Shown piece after piece: positions 1-7,730 of a DNA stretch of 35,028 nucleotides (the stretch's first letter is position 1; every line of letters begins with the position of its first letter). The notes beneath the pieces are model-generated. The model worked only from the letters and a program-made list of their open reading frames with translations. It was not told the DNA's origin and did not search any database. Location of the stretch: assembly GCA_016302405.1 (NCBI GenBank), contig JAEDNR010000011.1, positions 1 to 35,028 on the forward strand, given 5' to 3'. The position numbers were made by a program, and so were the translations under genes. Source of the stretch: Oscillospiraceae bacterium (lineage in GTDB: Bacteria; Bacillota; Clostridia; Oscillospirales; Oscillospiraceae).

Positions 1-18
1 CTGGCTCGGAATGACAGT
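1..18. repeat. End fragment of repeat family D
   Basis: The first 18 bases match 27287-27304, the inner right part of the family D repeat (CTGGnTCGGAATGACAGT), with one mismatch. The element probably continues beyond the left edge of the window. Nothing else is visible in bases 1-58. Confidence 0.5.
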
Positions 19-58
19 TCTTTTATTTGTGCAATTTTTCTTTAGTGAGACAGCCACT

Positions 59-547
59 TTACTTGTTGACACAGTACCAGATGTAAGCGCTGATCTGCTC
101 CGGGGTGTAGCCGGTAATGTTCAGTGCCTCCGGATCCGTCCGGGTGTACCCGTTTTTGTCATAAAACCGGACAGCCCGGCGGTTTTCCGGACTGACGCAC
201 CAGTATATCCGCTTCAGCCCCAGTTCCTCCAGTCCTATCCCCAGGATCCCGTCCATGGCAAACCGGGCAAACCCCCTGCCCATGGCGGCGGCGCGGACTG
301 TGATGGCAAATTCCGCCTGCTCCCCGGTAATATGCTTTAGGGAGACGGTCCCCATATAAGTGCCGTCGTTATCCGCAACAGCCAGGTGGAGGTTCTCTCC
401 GGCATCCCGGGCCGCGTCAATAAAGTGCAGACAGTCTTCCATGGTTTTTGCGCCGAAATTCGTCTGCAGCTTTTCCACAACTGTGGGGTCATGCATCCAC
501 TCCAGCATAAGGGGCGCGTCTTCCGGGATTAATTTACGTAAAAGCAT
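59..547 (-). CDS. GNAT family N-acetyltransferase
   Basis: A 162-residue cytoplasmic protein with the single-domain GNAT fold, predicted to move an acetyl group from acetyl-CoA to an amine; the substrate is unknown. It opens with MLLRKLIPEDAPLMLEWM, the usual strand 1/helix 1 of RimI/RimJ-like enzymes. The acetyl-CoA loop is AAAMGRGFARFAMDGI (about residues 86-101), and the C-terminal part has ENRRAVRFYDKNGY, the typical strand 5/helix 4 block. The start follows a GGGAAATGGAG purine run. It is the last gene of a minus-strand series behind two glycosyltransferases and a flippase remnant, so it could acetylate an amino sugar precursor, but nothing in the sequence proves that. Full length for the family. 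Confidence 0.85.
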   Translation of the reverse strand: MLLRKLIPEDAPLMLEWMHDPTVVEKLQTNFGAKTMEDCLHFIDAARDAGENLHLAVADNDGTYMGTVSLKHITGEQAEFAITVRAAAMGRGFARFAMDGILGIGLEELGLKRIYWCVSPENRRAVRFYDKNGYTRTDPEALNITGYTPEQISAYIWYCVNK

Positions 548-603
548 ACTCCATTTCCCTTTTCAAATAATCCGGTGCCTGCAAGGCAAACCCGTTGCCC
601 TCC

Positions 604-959
604 TTACTCCTTTCTTCCGGCTTTTTCTTTTCCCGGAAGAAGCTTACCGGCTATACCCGTGATTAAGCTCTTCTCAAAGTCATTCATACCCACGAGCCAC
701 ATAGAAACGACATACACAAAGGTATAAACAGCAATCTGAGCAAGCATCATCCAGGCGCTGTTCACCGGAAACAGCCGCTTCATTCCGATACCCAGAAGTA
801 CAGGGACCACTAAGCCCCTTGCCTGCATACCGATGTTTTTCCAGAAATGGGGAATGTTGATCCCGCATTTTTTATAGTAGTAAATTTGATTACAATACTG
901 AAAAATAACTGTACATATGACAGGAAAGATCCCCATTTCAGATTACGCGAATTGCTCAT
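604..959 (-). pseudogene. Wzx-type polysaccharide flippase remnant with internal deletion
   Basis: Only the two ends of a roughly 450-500 residue O-antigen/teichoic acid flippase remain. A good ribosome binding site (AAAGGAGG) precedes an ATG at 959 whose frame reads MSNSRNLKWGSFLSYVQLF, the usual N-terminus of these 12-14 TM transporters. Near 905-915 the recognisable reading moves to another frame, giving NQIYYYKKCGINIPHFWKNI and then two hydrophobic segments ending in MNDFEKSLITGIAGKLLPG, the usual C-terminus. About three quarters of the gene is missing. The frame opened at 959 ends after about 49 residues, so no transporter is made. It lies 67 bp after a glycosyltransferase, as expected for a flippase in a polysaccharide operon. 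A short active protein from the internal ATG at 936 is possible but unlikely. Confidence 0.75.
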
Positions 960-1026
960 GTACGACCTCCTTTGGCTGCCGCAGATTTTCTTCCGGATCA
1001 CTGCGTGCTGATAGCCCGCCCGGTTC

Positions 1027-2019
1027 TCAGCCGCAGCCCAGCGTTTCTTTTACAGCGGACAGCGCGCAGTACAGCCCCAGGGAGAAATCAGCCAGCCGAA
1101 TGGCATTGGAGCTGTATAGTTTTTTCTGAACGGCGCACATTTCTTTGCATATTGCTCGCAGCTGCTTCCGTTCCTCCGGCCCGGCTTCCCGGTAGTTTTC
1201 CAGGCACAGGCAGGTATACATGGCACACTGCCGATAACACAGGTCTTTCATCCGCAAATCGGCCCCGGCTGCATAGGAACGCACCTGATTCCAGGCAAAA
1301 TAGTACCCTTTTGTTGATGACACACAGGTCCTGTTTTCCATTATCGAACCGCTGTGAACTCTGCGCATATAATATCGTTCACTGAAGATCTCAACCCGAG
1401 ATGCCTGAATATAGCTGAGGAAACCCACATCCTCATCCTCGTGAATGACCGTTTCATCAAAACGGAAGCCCTTGTCCCGGTAATACGCGGTACGGTAAAG
1501 TCTCAGGCACACAGAGGTCTGGTAGTCATTCGCCGCCATCGTCCGTTTCAGACTGTCCGCGCCGGTTCGCACAATATTCAAATCCGCGTGGCGTTCGTAG
1601 CTTATGTCAGCCTGCCGCGTTTCACCGGCAGGCTGATCAAAGACAGCCCGGGCACCGAAGAGAACAATATCTAAATCATCCCGCTTGGCAGCTGCGTACA
1701 AAGTCTCAAGAGCATCTGTCTCCAGCCAATCATCGCTGTCAATAAAGTAGAGGTATTCTCCCGTGACATGCTCAACCCCGGCATTTCTGGCGCTGCCAAG
1801 GCCGCCGTTTTGCTTGTGAATCACACGAACGCAGGCGTTTTTTTCCGCGTATGCGTCGCAAAGCTTCCCGCTGCTGTCCGTTGACCCATCATCCACCAGG
1901 ATGATCTCCTTACTGTCGATGGTCTGGGCCAGCAGGCTGTCAACACACTGCTCAAGGTACTTTTCCACATTGTAGACAGGGACGACAATGCTGACTTTTA
2001 TGGTTTCTTTCCTCTCCAT
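1027..2019 (-). CDS. Family 2 glycosyltransferase (EpsJ-like)
   Basis: A 330-residue GT-A fold inverting glycosyltransferase that would add a sugar from a nucleotide-sugar donor to a lipid-linked or surface polysaccharide on the inner face of the membrane. Visible motifs are VPVYN (13-17), VDDGSTD with the donor-binding Asp pair (43-44), NGGLGSARNAG (71-81) and the metal-binding DSDD (94-97). The C-terminal 200 residues are the variable acceptor part; no clear membrane segment is seen. Length is typical of capsule/exopolysaccharide GT2 enzymes. It is 58 bp downstream of a second GT2 on the same strand and is followed by the flippase remnant, so these genes formed one polysaccharide operon. 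Donor and acceptor cannot be told from the sequence. Confidence 0.92.
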   Translation of the reverse strand: MERKETIKVSIVVPVYNVEKYLEQCVDSLLAQTIDSKEIILVDDGSTDSSGKLCDAYAEKNACVRVIHKQNGGLGSARNAGVEHVTGEYLYFIDSDDWLETDALETLYAAAKRDDLDIVLFGARAVFDQPAGETRQADISYERHADLNIVRTGADSLKRTMAANDYQTSVCLRLYRTAYYRDKGFRFDETVIHEDEDVGFLSYIQASRVEIFSERYYMRRVHSGSIMENRTCVSSTKGYYFAWNQVRSYAAGADLRMKDLCYRQCAMYTCLCLENYREAGPEERKQLRAICKEMCAVQKKLYSSNAIRLADFSLGLYCALSAVKETLGCG

Positions 2020-2077
2020 GGGTTAACCTCAATTTCCGGCAACCTCAAAATACGCTTTTCGCGGTGCCCTTCTTTTT

Positions 2078-3070
2078 TTACTGTGTTTCTTTTGGGTCCG
2101 GATCTTGGAAAACTTCCAGCAGTTTTTCCGGCCAGGCGGTGCATACGCCGGCAGGGTCCAATATGGACTTCTTCATGGTAAAGATCCCCAGAAGCCTCAG
2201 CGACACCAGCGGATGCCGGAAAAGCAGATACCCGATCCGCAGAACGGGATTGCGCAGGAAGCGGATCCGGCACCGGGCAGCCAGAGCAGGACAGTAGGGC
2301 CTGTAATCCGACAGCAGCCGGAAAGAATTGTCCATATCCGTCTTCATCCGCGCAAAAGCGGCGGAATCGCGGCTGGTAGAGACGCCGGTACCATATTCAT
2401 ACCAGATCCCCTTCACCGGACAATGGTAAATACGGATCCCCGCCAGCGTCATATACATCAGACTGAATGCGTCCTCGATATACTTTGCGCCCCGGGAAGC
2501 CAGTTCATAGTACCTGACTGCGTTCTCCCGCTTCATAAACAATGTGGCACCCAGCACATAGTTGCCCCAGATAAACGCGGTCTGCTGCAGCTTCAGCGGT
2601 GCGTTGTCAGCAAAAAGCCGGGGATACTGGGGAGCCGCGGGAAAACCGCCTACAGGATGAACGCCCTCTCCGAGCTCGTAATAAACGGCATCACAGAAGC
2701 AAACCTCCGCGTCCCGGGCTTTCGCGAAATCATACAGGCATTTGAGTACATGCCCGTCAAAAAGCATATCCCCCGGAGAAATGGCAGCAATGTATTCGCC
2801 CCGGGCCTGCCGCGCGGCGCCCAGCAAATTCCGAACAGTACCCACATTGGTTTTATTTTTTACAATACGGTAATCGGAAAACCCGCGGCTGTCCAAAAGC
2901 GCGGCAGCTTCACGGAAATGATCTTCCCCGGAGCCGTCATCGGTGAGAACAATCTCAAAGTCAATATCCTCCTGCATAGCGGCGCTGAGCAAGGTAGCCT
3001 TCAGCTTACGCCAGTCGGGGTTATAGGTGCACAGGATCACAGAAACAGAAAAATCGGATACTTCAGACAT
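2078..3070 (-). CDS. Family 2 glycosyltransferase with atypical metal motif
   Basis: A 330-residue GT2 protein. The ATG at 3070 is chosen because AAGGGGA lies 7 bases upstream and the protein then begins directly with the GT-A core (VSVILCTYNPDW); an ATG at 3139 would add 23 residues without family character. Motifs: CTYN (14-17), TDDGSGED (43-50), NKTNVGTVRNLLGAA (72-86). Where most members have DxD or DSDD, this one has SPGDML (98-103), so metal binding may differ. The C-terminal region includes a hydrophobic/basic stretch (RFLRNPVLRIGYLLFRHPLV) that may touch the membrane. First gene of the minus-strand polysaccharide series, with a promoter at 3154-3182. Confidence 0.9.
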   Translation of the reverse strand: MSEVSDFSVSVILCTYNPDWRKLKATLLSAAMQEDIDFEIVLTDDGSGEDHFREAAALLDSRGFSDYRIVKNKTNVGTVRNLLGAARQARGEYIAAISPGDMLFDGHVLKCLYDFAKARDAEVCFCDAVYYELGEGVHPVGGFPAAPQYPRLFADNAPLKLQQTAFIWGNYVLGATLFMKRENAVRYYELASRGAKYIEDAFSLMYMTLAGIRIYHCPVKGIWYEYGTGVSTSRDSAAFARMKTDMDNSFRLLSDYRPYCPALAARCRIRFLRNPVLRIGYLLFRHPLVSLRLLGIFTMKKSILDPAGVCTAWPEKLLEVFQDPDPKETQ

Positions 3071-3153
3071 AGAAAGTCCCCTTATCCGGGCCATCCGGAA
3101 AACGGCTGCCCATTCATACTGCAAAAAACGCCAGGTCAAAAAGATACTGTTTT

Positions 3154-3182
3154 AGTATAACACAGAGCCCCCAAAAAGACAA
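3154..3182 (-). promoter_or_regulatory. Sigma-A-type promoter of the polysaccharide genes
   Basis: On the minus strand TTGTCT (3182-3177), a 17-bp spacer and TATACT (3159-3154) precede the glycosyltransferase start at 3070, giving a leader of about 75 bases. The 301-bp gap between this gene and the Spo0A-like gene carries divergent promoters. Confidence 0.6.
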
Positions 3183-3267
3183 CTCTTTTTCCTTTTCTCC
3201 CCATAGGAACCGCAAATCCGGACAGCCCCGGAACCGGATCGTGTTTTATTCCCTGAATTTTTGAAAT

Positions 3268-3284
3268 TGTCGAAAATTGTCGAT
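3268..3284 (+). promoter_or_regulatory. Tandem 0A-box-like sites
   Basis: TGTCGAA (3268-3274) and TGTCGAT (3278-3284) lie in the same orientation exactly 10 bp apart. The known Spo0A target is TGNCGAA, and head-to-tail boxes one helical turn apart bind a Spo0A dimer. The sites end 10 bp before a candidate -35 element of the downstream Spo0A-like gene, so self-control is likely (inference). Confidence 0.55.
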
Positions 3285-3294
3285 AAAATAGAAA

Positions 3295-3323
3295 TTGAAA
3301 ATTGAAATGTTCTATGTTATTCT
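3295..3323 (+). promoter_or_regulatory. Candidate promoter of the Spo0A-like gene
   Basis: TTGAAA (3295-3300), a 17-bp spacer and TATTCT (3318-3323) in an AT-rich stretch 49 bp before the start codon. A second TTGAAA at 3302-3307 with TATCAT at 3323-3328 is an alternative. The neighbouring 0A-like boxes are just upstream. Confidence 0.5.
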
Positions 3324-3371
3324 ATCATTAAGCCGTGAAACAAATTCAATGAAACAGGAGAAGGTGCGACC

Positions 3372-4094
3372 ATGCGTATGCCGAATCTGCTGATCGTAGA
3401 CGGTTCAGATGAGTTTCGGGCTGCCCTTTCCCAGGCTCTTCAAAACCATTTCCGCATACACTGCTGCAAAACCGGTAAAGAGGCACTGGAATACGCCCTC
3501 CGACAGCACCCCGATGTGATGGTGCTGGACCTGATGCTTCCCGGGCTTGACGGGTTCAGCCTGCTGACCTCCCTCCGGGATGCCCACATCTGCCCCATTG
3601 TTCTGGCTACCACCCGTCTGCTCAGCGACTATATTGTGCAGCGGACCATCCAACTGAGTGTAGGCTACCTCATGGTAAAGCCCTGTGACGTGGCCGCCAC
3701 CGCCCAGCGGGTCCTGGAGCTGAGCCAGGAACAGATTCCCCAGATCCCTAAATCAAATCCCAGAACGATCGTTTCCGACACACTTCTGGATCTGGGGATC
3801 TCCACCAAGCTGAAAGGCTTTGCCTACCTTCAGGAGGCCGTGCTGCTGATGGCCGAGAATCCGGGCATGTCCGTCACCAAAGAGCTTTATCCAGCCGTCG
3901 GCAGCCTCTGCAATTCCAGCGGCATGCTTGTGGAGCGCTCCATCCGCAGTGCGGTGGACGGTGCCTGGCGCAAGCGTGATGATCAGATCTGGCGGCAGTT
4001 CTTCCGGGCCGATGCCTCCGGTGTGATCCCCCGGCCCTCCAATACCCTGTTTATTTCCAGTCTCGCCAAACCGCTGCGGGATCAGATGCGGTAG
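3372..4094 (+). CDS. Spo0A-like response regulator
   Basis: A 240-residue two-domain regulator. Residues 5-118 form a receiver: phospho-acceptor D53 (VLDLMLPGLDG), T80/T81 (VLATT) and K103 (VKP). The first acidic position has D10 but G11 instead of the usual second Asp (VDGSDE), which may weaken Mg2+ binding. Residues 135-238 match the Spo0A DNA-binding domain: DLGISTKLKGFAYLQEAVLLM, TKELYPAV and LVERSIRSAVDGAW, which aligns with the recognition helix of Spo0A (VERAIRHAIEVAW). Length (B. subtilis Spo0A about 267) is slightly short because the linker is short. The start is supported by AGGAGAAGG 8-13 bases upstream. It is a monocistronic unit between 0A-like boxes and a terminator. It could be the true Spo0A or a paralog with another role; no sporulation gene is nearby. 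Confidence 0.88.
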   Translation: MRMPNLLIVDGSDEFRAALSQALQNHFRIHCCKTGKEALEYALRQHPDVMVLDLMLPGLDGFSLLTSLRDAHICPIVLATTRLLSDYIVQRTIQLSVGYLMVKPCDVAATAQRVLELSQEQIPQIPKSNPRTIVSDTLLDLGISTKLKGFAYLQEAVLLMAENPGMSVTKELYPAVGSLCNSSGMLVERSIRSAVDGAWRKRDDQIWRQFFRADASGVIPRPSNTLFISSLAKPLRDQMR

Positions 4095-4150
4095 CTGCCG
4101 CTCTCCCGCCCGGAAAGCAGGGCGGCAAAACCGAACTTTTACACTGTTTT

Positions 4151-4183
4151 CCCGGGGTCTTTTTCGGCCCCGGGTTTCTTTTT
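4151..4183 (+). terminator. Rho-independent terminator after the Spo0A-like gene
   Basis: Stem CCCGGGG (4151-4157) with CCCCGGG (4168-4174), followed by TTTCTTTTT. Confidence 0.8.
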
Positions 4184-4244
4184 ATATATTATAATTGAAA
4201 ATGATAAGATTTTTACTTGAAAGTGCAAACTTTTTGATTGGGCA

Positions 4245-4273
4245 TTGACTTTCCTTCCGGTTCGTAGTATAGT
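4245..4273 (+). promoter_or_regulatory. Sigma-A promoter of the beta-helix protein / glmM operon
   Basis: TTGACT (4245-4250), 17-bp spacer, TATAGT (4268-4273). The 5' leader (about 40 bases) contains a small hairpin, CCGGC (4288-4292) with GCCGG (4300-4304), just before the AAAGGGG ribosome binding site. Confidence 0.75.
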
Positions 4274-4320
4274 AGGCCTAGTCTCTCCCGGCGTGTCAAG
4301 CCGGAGAAAGGGGAAATGAC

Positions 4321-4977
4321 ATGTACACCGTCAACGATTTGTATGATCTGAACCATTCCATCGCCGGCAGCTACCTTGCCGGATTTTCCTACCCCTGGGA
4401 AGCCCTTGACGGGATCAAAGAGCTGATCCTCCGTCTCGGAAGCACCTTGGGCGACGATTACGCCCAGCCCGCCCCCCAGGTTTGGGTCCATAAAACCGCC
4501 GTAGTCGCTCCCACCGCCTACCTTGGCGCTCCCTGCATCATTGGGCCGGGAACCGAGGTTCGCCACTGCGCTTTCATCCGGGGCAGCGCCCTGGTGGGTG
4601 AAAACTGTGTCGTCGGCAACTCCGTGGAGCTGAAAAACGTCATTCTCTTTGATAATGTCCAGGTGCCCCACTACAACTATGTGGGCGACAGCATTCTGGG
4701 CTACCGCTCCCATATGGGTGCCGGGAGCCTGACCTCCAACGTCAAGTCTGACAAGACCCTTGTCGTCATCAAAAGCAAAGACGAAGCCATTCCCACCGGT
4801 CGGAAAAAGGTGGGCGCCATGGTCGGGGATTTCGTAGAGGTCGGCTGCAACAGCGTACTGAACCCCGGTACTGTCATCGGCCGCCACAGCAACATCTATC
4901 CTACCTCCTGCGTCCGGGGTGTGGTTCCGGAAAACAGCATCTTCAAAACCGGCGGCATTGTCGTCACGAAAAAGTAA
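4321..4977 (+). CDS. Left-handed beta-helix protein, GlmU acyltransferase-like
   Basis: A 218-residue protein of hexapeptide repeats. Residues 1-45 are a helical lead (MYTVNDLYDLNHSIAGSYLA). From about residue 55 onward hexapeptide turns follow each other (VWVHKTAVVAPTAYLGAPC, IIGPGTEVRHCAFIRGSALV, VGDFVEVGCNSVLNPGTVIG), the coil pattern of LbH transferases and of the C-terminal domain of GlmU. It has no nucleotidyltransferase (LAAGxGTRM) domain, so it is not full GlmU. Homologs are usually annotated as UDP-N-acetylglucosamine pyrophosphorylase-related. Only 13 bp separate it from phosphoglucosamine mutase, which suggests a role in GlcN-1-P acetylation or the control of UDP-GlcNAc synthesis. 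Reaction not proven. RBS AAAGGGG 8 bases before the ATG. Confidence 0.82.
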   Translation: MYTVNDLYDLNHSIAGSYLAGFSYPWEALDGIKELILRLGSTLGDDYAQPAPQVWVHKTAVVAPTAYLGAPCIIGPGTEVRHCAFIRGSALVGENCVVGNSVELKNVILFDNVQVPHYNYVGDSILGYRSHMGAGSLTSNVKSDKTLVVIKSKDEAIPTGRKKVGAMVGDFVEVGCNSVLNPGTVIGRHSNIYPTSCVRGVVPENSIFKTGGIVVTKK

Positions 4978-4990
4978 AAGGAGCTTTCTT

Positions 4991-6376
4991 ATGGGTAAAT
5001 ATTTTGGTACTGACGGCTTCCGGGGAGAGGCCAACGGAACACTGACCGCCGAGCACGCTTTCCGGGTGGGACGTTTCCTGGGCTGGTACTACAGCCAGCT
5101 CAAGCGCCGGGCCGGTTCCGACGATCCTGCCAGGATCGTTATCGGTAAGGATACCCGCCGTTCCAGCTATATGTTTGAGTACAGTCTGGTGGGCGGCCTG
5201 GTGGCCTCCGGCGCGGATGCCTATCTGCTCCATGTCACCACCACCCCCTCCGTGGCCTATGTGGCCCGGACCGACGGCTTCGACTGCGGTATTATGATCT
5301 CCGCCAGCCACAACCCTTACTATGACAACGGCATCAAGCTGATTAACGGCTCCGGAGAGAAGATGGACGAAAGTGTCATCTCCCTGGTGGAAAGCTACCT
5401 GGACGGAAATCTCGTCGCCTTTGACCGCCGGTGGGAGGAGCTGCCTCTTGCAAAGCGGGAACAGCTGGGAAGGACCGTGGACTATGTTGCCGGGCGGAAC
5501 CGGTACGTGGGCTATCTCATCAGCCTGGGCCTGTACTCCTTCAAGGGCATCAAAGTGGGCCTGGACTGTGCCAACGGCAGCTCCTGGAACATCGCGAAGA
5601 ATGTGTTTGACGCACTGGGCGCCAAAACCTATGTCATGGGTGCGGAGCCGGACGGCTACAATATCAACGCCGACGTAGGTTCCACCCATATTGAGGCATT
5701 GCAGAAGTTCGTGCTGGAAAACCATCTGGATGTGGGCTTTGCCTACGACGGCGACGCGGACCGGTGCATGTGCGTGGATGAAACCGGCGAAGTGATTACC
5801 GGCGACCACATTCTGTATATCTGCGGCAAATACATGAAGGAAATTGGCGCCCTGCTGGGAAACACCGTAGTCACCACCGTCATGAGCAATTTTGGCCTCT
5901 ACAAGGCCTTTGACGAGCTGGGCATTGACTACGCGAAAACCGCCGTGGGCGACAAATACGTCTACGAGTATATGATGATGAATAACTGCCGCCTGGGCGG
6001 TGAGCAGAGCGGCCATATCATCTTCTCCAAATACGCCTCCACCGGTGACGGCATCCTTACAAGCCTCAAGGTGATGGAAGTCATGATGGCCAAGAAGCAG
6101 CCCCTCAGCCGCCTGCGGGAGGGCTTCACCTTCTATCCCCAGGTGCTGACCAATGTCCGGGTGTCCGACAAGGCCGCGGCCCAGAATGATCCCGCCGTAA
6201 AGCAGGCAGTGGCAGAGGTCGCCGCCCGGCTGGGTGACACCGGCCGGATCCTGGTCCGGGAATCCGGAACGGAGCCTGTGATCCGGGTCATGGTGGAAGC
6301 GCCCAGCAAGGAAGTATGCAAGGAGAATGTGGATCAGGTTGTCTCCGTCATCCGTGCCAGCGGATATGCGGTGTAA
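4991..6376 (+). CDS. glmM: Phosphoglucosamine mutase
   Basis: A 461-residue alpha-D-phosphohexomutase that interconverts glucosamine-6-phosphate and glucosamine-1-phosphate on the way to UDP-GlcNAc for peptidoglycan and surface sugars. Domains in order: N-terminal GTDGFRGEANG, active-site loop ISASHNPYYDNGIKLI in which the Ser of SASHN carries the phosphate, metal-binding DGDADRC in domain 3, and the phosphate-binding RESGTEPVIRVMVEA loop near the C-terminus. Length fits GlmM (about 450). The ATG at 4991 is used because AAAAGGAG lies 7-8 bases upstream and the protein then starts with the family MGKYFGTDG. FRG instead of the commoner VRG is a mild variant; a phosphomannomutase activity cannot be excluded, but the amino-sugar neighbour supports glmM. 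A strong terminator follows. Confidence 0.9.
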   Translation: MGKYFGTDGFRGEANGTLTAEHAFRVGRFLGWYYSQLKRRAGSDDPARIVIGKDTRRSSYMFEYSLVGGLVASGADAYLLHVTTTPSVAYVARTDGFDCGIMISASHNPYYDNGIKLINGSGEKMDESVISLVESYLDGNLVAFDRRWEELPLAKREQLGRTVDYVAGRNRYVGYLISLGLYSFKGIKVGLDCANGSSWNIAKNVFDALGAKTYVMGAEPDGYNINADVGSTHIEALQKFVLENHLDVGFAYDGDADRCMCVDETGEVITGDHILYICGKYMKEIGALLGNTVVTTVMSNFGLYKAFDELGIDYAKTAVGDKYVYEYMMMNNCRLGGEQSGHIIFSKYASTGDGILTSLKVMEVMMAKKQPLSRLREGFTFYPQVLTNVRVSDKAAAQNDPAVKQAVAEVAARLGDTGRILVRESGTEPVIRVMVEAPSKEVCKENVDQVVSVIRASGYAV

Positions 6377-6396
6377 CCATTTTCAAAGGAATTTTC

Positions 6397-6430
6397 GCGG
6401 CCAGCAGGCAAAAAGCCTGTTGGCCGCTTT
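6397..6430 (+). terminator. Rho-independent terminator after glmM
   Basis: A 13-bp stem (6397-6409 with 6415-6427, one G:T pair or mismatch) around an AAAAA loop, then TTT. It closes the beta-helix protein/glmM unit. Confidence 0.75.
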
Positions 6431-6474
6431 CTGTATCCACACCGTCCCCGCCGTCCAAAGAGCGGTGATTTTTA

Positions 6475-6503
6475 TTGCAAAGAAATAAAAAATATGCTAG
6501 AAT
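6475..6503 (+). promoter_or_regulatory. Promoter of the XRE / cyclo-ligase operon
   Basis: TTGCAA (6475-6480), 17-bp spacer ending in TGC (extended -10), TAGAAT (6498-6503), 29 bp before the first start codon. Confidence 0.65.
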
Positions 6504-6532
6504 GGCATTAGTATATTCTCTGGAGGATCGCC

Positions 6533-7192
6533 ATGGATGACGAAAAGGTAAAGTCTCAGATCGGGGCTAATATTGCCGCCTGCCGGAAGCGAATCGGGCT
6601 GACCCAGGCGGGGCTGGCGGAAAAGCTTAACTATTCCGACAAGGCCATTTCCAAATGGGAGCGGGGGGAATCCATCCCCGATGTGATTACCCTGATGCAG
6701 CTTGCGGAGCAGTTCGGTGTCACCGTGGAGGAGCTTCTCGCGGACCCCAATGCCCTGCCGGAGCATCCCGGGACCCTGGAGCGGGCCATGGCCCATGTCT
6801 CCGAAAAAGCCCTGAAGCGGAAAGCCAATAAAAATATCATTCTCGCCCTGTCCTCGACCCTGGTGTGGTTTGTGGCGCTTCTGATATTCGTGATTCTCTC
6901 CACCCTCTCTATCCCCCACAGCTGGATCGCCTTTATCTACGCAATCCCCGCCAACGCCATTGTGCTTCTGAGCCTGCGTTCGGCATGGCACGATTTCCGG
7001 TGGAACCGGGCGCTGATTTCCGCCATTATGTGGGGCGGTCTTCTGAGCATCTTTCTTTCCCTTCTGGAATTCCTCCGGTTCAACGCCTGGAAGGTATTCC
7101 TGCTGGGGATCCCCGGCCAGATCGCCATTTTCCTGTGGTTCCGGATGTTCCGCCCGGAACGGGAAGGAAGAAAAGAGGAAAAAAATGGATAA
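6533..7192 (+). CDS. XRE-type regulator with four membrane segments
   Basis: A 219-residue protein. Residues 8-66 are a Cro/C1-type helix-turn-helix (IGANIAACRKRIGLTQAGLAEKL; SDKAISKWERGESIPD), the form common in Firmicutes regulators that act without a separate sensor. Residues 67-100 are a charged linker. Four hydrophobic stretches follow: about 101-122, 131-148, 160-180 and 187-205, ending in a basic tail, so the DNA-binding domain would be held at the inner face of the membrane. The ligand is unknown. It heads an operon: its last 8 bases overlap the cyclo-ligase gene. It may control its own operon, but no operator was recognised. RBS GGAGG 9 bases before the ATG. Confidence 0.85.
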   Translation: MDDEKVKSQIGANIAACRKRIGLTQAGLAEKLNYSDKAISKWERGESIPDVITLMQLAEQFGVTVEELLADPNALPEHPGTLERAMAHVSEKALKRKANKNIILALSSTLVWFVALLIFVILSTLSIPHSWIAFIYAIPANAIVLLSLRSAWHDFRWNRALISAIMWGGLLSIFLSLLEFLRFNAWKVFLLGIPGQIAIFLWFRMFRPEREGRKEEKNG

Positions 7193-7718
7193 AAAAGCAC
7201 TCCGGGCCATGATCCGGGATAAAAAGCGGCAGATGACGGAATCTGAAATCCGTTCCCGCAGCGAAAAGCTGTCTGCGCTCCTGCTGGAAACGGAAGCCTA
7301 CCGGCAGGCCAAAACCATCTACGGTTATCTTTCCTACAACCAGGAGGTGCGGACCCTGCCCATTCTGGAGCAGGCGCTCCGGGACGGCAAGCAGGTCGCC
7401 GTCCCCAAGGTCTATGGAGAGGAAATGCGCTTTATTCGGATGCAGGACCTGACCCGGGTTTCAAAAGGGTATTCCGGGATCCCGGAGCCTGTGGACGACG
7501 GTCCCCTTGCAAACGATAAACACGCCCTGGTGCTGATGCCCGGCCTGGCCTTTGACAAAGAAGGGCACCGGATCGGCTACGGCGGCGGGTTCTATGACCG
7601 GTTCCTGGCAGCGGAACCGGAGCACCCCACCGCCGCCCTGTGTTATGATTTTCAGATGCTGCCCCACCTGGACACCGATCCTTTTGATATTCCGGTGGAT
7701 CTTGTGCTGTACGTGTAG
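7185..7718 (+). CDS. 5-formyltetrahydrofolate cyclo-ligase
   Basis: A 177-residue enzyme that converts 5-formyl-THF to 5,10-methenyl-THF with ATP, returning an inhibitory folate to one-carbon metabolism. The N-terminal helix is rich in basic residues (MDKKALRAMIRDKKRQM), YGYLSYNQEVRT (46-57) is the substrate-side strand, and LVLMPGLAFDKEGHRIGYGGGFYDRFL (115-141) contains the family signature GYGGGFYDRF (131-140) for ATP/phosphate. Length is slightly short of the usual 180-200 but all motifs are present. It overlaps the XRE gene by 8 bases with its ribosome binding site (GGAAGAAAAGAGGAAAAAA) inside it, so translation is probably coupled. Confidence 0.94.
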   Translation: MDKKALRAMIRDKKRQMTESEIRSRSEKLSALLLETEAYRQAKTIYGYLSYNQEVRTLPILEQALRDGKQVAVPKVYGEEMRFIRMQDLTRVSKGYSGIPEPVDDGPLANDKHALVLMPGLAFDKEGHRIGYGGGFYDRFLAAEPEHPTAALCYDFQMLPHLDTDPFDIPVDLVLYV

Positions 7719-7730
7719 CAGGAGGAAGCT

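Noticed and set aside
4964..6016. Minus-strand open frame of 350 codons opposite glmM
   Set aside because: Ala/Val/His-rich antisense text without family character; glmM motifs are intact on the plus strand.
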